A stretch of DNA of 9,629 nt from Chitinophagales bacterium (GTDB taxonomy: Bacteria > Bacteroidota > Bacteroidia > Chitinophagales > UBA10324): contig JAJAYG010000308.1 in assembly GCA_026786335.1 (NCBI GenBank), forward strand, positions 1 to 9,629, given 5' to 3'. Made by a program: the position numbers and the translations under genes. Shown here piece after piece: positions 7,535 through 9,629 of the stretch (the stretch's first letter is position 1; each line of letters opens with the position of its first letter). The notes beneath the pieces were generated by a model that saw only the letters and a list, made by a program, of their open reading frames with translations, was not told the DNA's origin and made no database searches.

Positions 7535-7786
7535 ATGAAACGAACTCAAATTTATCTCGATCACAAAACCATCGACTTGCTGAAACATGAAAGCCGGCGC
7601 AGCAAAAAGAATATTTCAGGATTGATCTGTGAAGCGCTCAGAGAAAAATATGGTTCAAAGAAAAAACCTTCTTCTATGGTTGATGAAGTGGCAGGTATCT
7701 GGAGCAATTATAAATTTGATTCTGAAACCTACGTTCGAAAGTTGAGAAACGATAACCGAATCACCCGATTGTATGGTAAAAAATAA
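7535..7786 (+). CDS. Ribbon-helix-helix (CopG/VapB-type) antitoxin
   Basis: This 83-residue protein starts at ATG 7535. A frame-compatible ATG at 7502 exists, but using it would place the operator inside the coding region and add 11 residues before the canonical KRTQIYLD beginning. Residues 2-8 (KRTQIYL) form the DNA-contacting beta-strand. The two helices follow (about 9-19 and 24-38), with NISGLICEAL matching the family's SxLIRxAI segment. The C-terminal part (about 48-75: VDEVAGIWSNYKFD, then YVRKLRNDNR) looks like the toxin-binding tail of VapB-type antitoxins, which often have a G-[IV]-W core and a basic end. Its last 14 nt overlap the toxin start, as in coupled toxin-antitoxin operons. 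All recognised elements are present, so it appears intact although its toxin partner is not. Confidence 0.82.
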   Translation: MKRTQIYLDHKTIDLLKHESRRSKKNISGLICEALREKYGSKKKPSSMVDEVAGIWSNYKFDSETYVRKLRNDNRITRLYGKK

Positions 7787-7973
7787 TGTGTTGCTCGATA
7801 GCGATGTTATTATTTTGTGGCTGCGCGGTGAATACCTGAAAAAATTTCAGAATAGTCACGGTGTACAATTAGGCGATACTTTAATTGGTGCTGCTTCTGA
7901 AGTGTATGATCTGAAACTTTGGACGTTGAATAAAAAGCACTATCCAATGCTTAAACAGTTAGCCCTCTATTAA
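7773..7973 (+). pseudogene. VapC-like PIN-domain toxin with in-frame internal deletion
   Basis: Only 66 residues remain, about half of the usual 120-135 for VapC toxins. Residues 1-18 match a PIN N-terminus (NNVLLDSDVIILWLRG, with Asp9 the first catalytic acid). Residues 20-66 match the C-terminal part (EYLKKFQNSHGVQLGDTLIGAAS, then LWTLNKKHYPM), with Asp35 as a later acid. The join lies near Arg18-Gly19-Glu20 (nt 7824-7832). Missing between them are the central helices and the conserved Glu (the usual ExxxG segment) needed for metal binding and RNA cleavage. Reading frame, start overlap and stop are kept, so this is one clean in-frame deletion rather than frameshift decay. Nuclease activity is very unlikely. 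It might still fold partly, or bind the antitoxin, but this cannot be judged here. Confidence 0.75.
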
Positions 7974-8039
7974 ACAAAAACTCAATCTTAAAACTCTGTA
8001 CTATTTGTTAATTTTATTATCACCTTAAATTATCTTCCA

Positions 8040-9629
8040 ATGAAAAAAAATTTTCTTCTCGTTATTTTCTATTTTCCATTTTCTTTTTTCTGCTCTTCCC
8101 AAATTCCCACCACATGGAATTCTGTCGGCATCGGCGGAGGCGGCGCACTCTTCAATCCAACCATTAATCCTGCAAACACCAATGAGTTTTACGTTGCTTG
8201 TGACATGAGCGAATATTTTCACACTACAGATTTCGGTCTCTCTTATTCGCAGTCAGATTATCATGAAATCTCCAGCAGCGGAAATGGTGTGGTGCGTTTC
8301 ACAAACGACGCAATGATTCTTTACAGCATTGATTTCTCCAATGATCTTTCAGTTCCCGTAAAAAGTATAGATGGCGGCGCAACATGGAATACGCTTTCAG
8401 GAAATCCTGATCAGTTTGAAACAACTTACTATATCTATGCAAACTATGATAATCCGCAACAGATGATCATGAGTTACTACAGTCAACTCTACATCACCAA
8501 TAATGGCGGCACTTCATTCACACTCATTCACACCGCAAATAATAGCGGAAGCGGAATTGTTATCGGCGGAGTTTTTTTTGATGGCGCAAATATTTACATC
8601 GGCACCAATGATGGATTATTTGTTTCAACCAATAGCGGAACATCATTTACACTTGATGCAGCAACCGGACTTCCAACAGGAAAAGCAATTTATTCTTTTG
8701 CGGGAGCAAAGAGCGGCGGCACCACAAGGTTTTTTGTTTTGCTTGGAACAAAAGGAAATATTTATGCGGGCATGCCCGGCTATGATTACTGGCAATTTGT
8801 AAAGGGTGTTTACTCTATGGATTATGGCAGTGGTGTTTGGAATCAAAAACAAACAGGCATCAACACTGCAATTGATTTTGTAATGGAAGTTGCAATGGCA
8901 GAGAACGACATCAACACGTGTTATGTGGCAGGAAGCAACACCACAGGATACCCGAATGTGATGAAGACCACTGATGGCGGAAATAATTGGTCGCATGTTT
9001 TTAATGCGCAGGGAAATAGCAGCATCAACACCGGCTGGCAGGGAACAGGAGGAGATCGTGATTGGGGATATGGCGAAGTTTTTTTTGGATTGGCTATTGC
9101 AAAAAATGATGCAGCCAAAATTATTTGTACTGATTTTGGTTTCGTACATAAAAGTTCTGATGGTGGAACCACATGGCAACAAGCATATCTGAATGCAGCA
9201 GATCAAAACGCAGCAAATGTTTCTATTGTGAAAGGAAAAAATTATCACGGTATTGGTTTAGAAAACACAACTTGCTGGCAGGTGATGTGGATTGATGCAA
9301 ATAATTTATGGGCGGGATTCAGTGATATCAAAGGAGTGCGAAGCAATGATGCCGGTTCATCATGGAATTTTAATTACACAGGTAATGATCAAAATTCTAC
9401 CTATAGAATTGTGCGCAATCCCACGAACGGATATTTATATGCAGCGCTCTCCACCATTCACGACATGTATCAAAGCACACGATTGCAAGATGCAATACTC
9501 GATGCCTCTGCATCAGGGAAAATTGTTTACTCCACTGATAATGGTTTTACGTGGTTACTACTTCACGATTTCAGTCACCCGGTTTTCTGGCTTGCCTTCG
9601 ATCCAAATAATTACAACACACTTTATGCA
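8040..9629 (+). CDS. Exported Asp-box (BNR/sortilin/GH74-like) beta-propeller protein, 3' end outside window
   Basis: The frame from ATG 8040 stays open for 530 codons to the window end, so the gene is incomplete. A Sec signal peptide covers about residues 1-20 (KKN, a very aromatic core, likely cleavage at CSS before Gln21). At least eight Asp-box motifs (S/T-x-D/N-x-G-x-S/T-W/F/Y) occur at about 62-69, 109-116, 153-160, 196-203, 310-317, 372-379, 435-442 and 498-505. These mark beta-hairpin turns of propeller blades. The opening GIGGGGALFNPTINP followed by NEFYVACD resembles the first blade of GH74 xyloglucanases and sortilin-like proteins, but no catalytic acids could be assigned. Carbohydrate or surface binding is plausible and unproven. 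Homologues in this phylum commonly end in a T9SS sorting domain, which would lie beyond the window. It begins 66 bp after the toxin remnant with no terminator seen between. Confidence 0.82.
   Translation, partial: MKKNFLLVIFYFPFSFFCSSQIPTTWNSVGIGGGGALFNPTINPANTNEFYVACDMSEYFHTTDFGLSYSQSDYHEISSSGNGVVRFTNDAMILYSIDFSNDLSVPVKSIDGGATWNTLSGNPDQFETTYYIYANYDNPQQMIMSYYSQLYITNNGGTSFTLIHTANNSGSGIVIGGVFFDGANIYIGTNDGLFVSTNSGTSFTLDAATGLPTGKAIYSFAGAKSGGTTRFFVLLGTKGNIYAGMPGYDYWQFVKGVYSMDYGSGVWNQKQTGINTAIDFVMEVAMAENDINTCYVAGSNTTGYPNVMKTTDGGNNWSHVFNAQGNSSINTGWQGTGGDRDWGYGEVFFGLAIAKNDAAKIICTDFGFVHKSSDGGTTWQQAYLNAADQNAANVSIVKGKNYHGIGLENTTCWQVMWIDANNLWAGFSDIKGVRSNDAGSSWNFNYTGNDQNSTYRIVRNPTNGYLYAALSTIHDMYQSTRLQDAILDASASGKIVYSTDNGFTWLLLHDFSHPVFWLAFDPNNYNTLYA

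Noticed and set aside
7999..8007. TACTATTTG as a promoter -7 element for the propeller gene
   Set aside because: It has one base too many between TA and TTTG for the Bacteroidota consensus, and no -33 partner was seen.
8503..8802. 99-residue plus-strand open frame inside the propeller gene
   Set aside because: It is out of frame with the continuous 530-codon frame that carries the signal peptide and eight Asp boxes. It has no recognisable motif of its own.
8643..9248. 201-residue minus-strand open frame
   Set aside because: It lies wholly antisense to the strongly supported Asp-box propeller gene. Its translation is rich in Cys/Ile/Ser with no domain pattern, so it is a shadow frame.

Overview
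The window looks like chromosomal DNA from a Bacteroidota bacterium, probably of the Chitinophagales/Sphingobacteriales type. The evidence is AT-rich DNA, A-rich leaders with no Shine-Dalgarno sequence, a possible TAnnTTTG-type -7 promoter element, many exported proteins, a lipoprotein signal with Lys/Glu after the Cys, and a C-terminal domain of the type IX secretion (T9SS) type. All genes found are on the + strand, and no rRNA, tRNA, CRISPR array or insertion sequence was seen.

Layout: (1) 3-395 is the 3' end of an outer-membrane beta-barrel gene. It is followed after 32 bp by a 514-residue lipoprotein of the vanadium haloperoxidase/PAP2 acid phosphatase superfamily, and this pair ends at a strong intrinsic terminator (2010-2045). 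(2) 2152-3186 encodes an exported calcineurin-like metallophosphatase with the ligand pattern of purple acid phosphatases. (3) 3362-7372 is one long reading frame for a surface protein combining lamin-tail, CotH-kinase-like and T9SS-sorting domains. It is split by one in-frame TAA at codon 1093, so the product stops before its third lamin-tail domain and its sorting domain. (4) 7505-7973 is a VapBC-type toxin-antitoxin locus: an operator-like palindrome, an intact ribbon-helix-helix antitoxin, and an overlapping PIN toxin that has lost its middle by an in-frame deletion. (5) From 8040 to the window end an open frame encodes an exported Asp-box beta-propeller protein that continues outside the window.

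Taken together this is an envelope and surface-protein region. Three neighbouring proteins (PAP2/haloperoxidase, purple-acid-phosphatase-like, CotH-like) belong to families acting on phosphoryl groups or oxyanions outside the cytoplasm, but nothing shows that they share a pathway. The most notable signals are two adjacent damaged genes: the nonsense-split CotH protein and the VapC with an excised core beside an intact antitoxin and operator. I did not find convincing evidence of a wholly new system.
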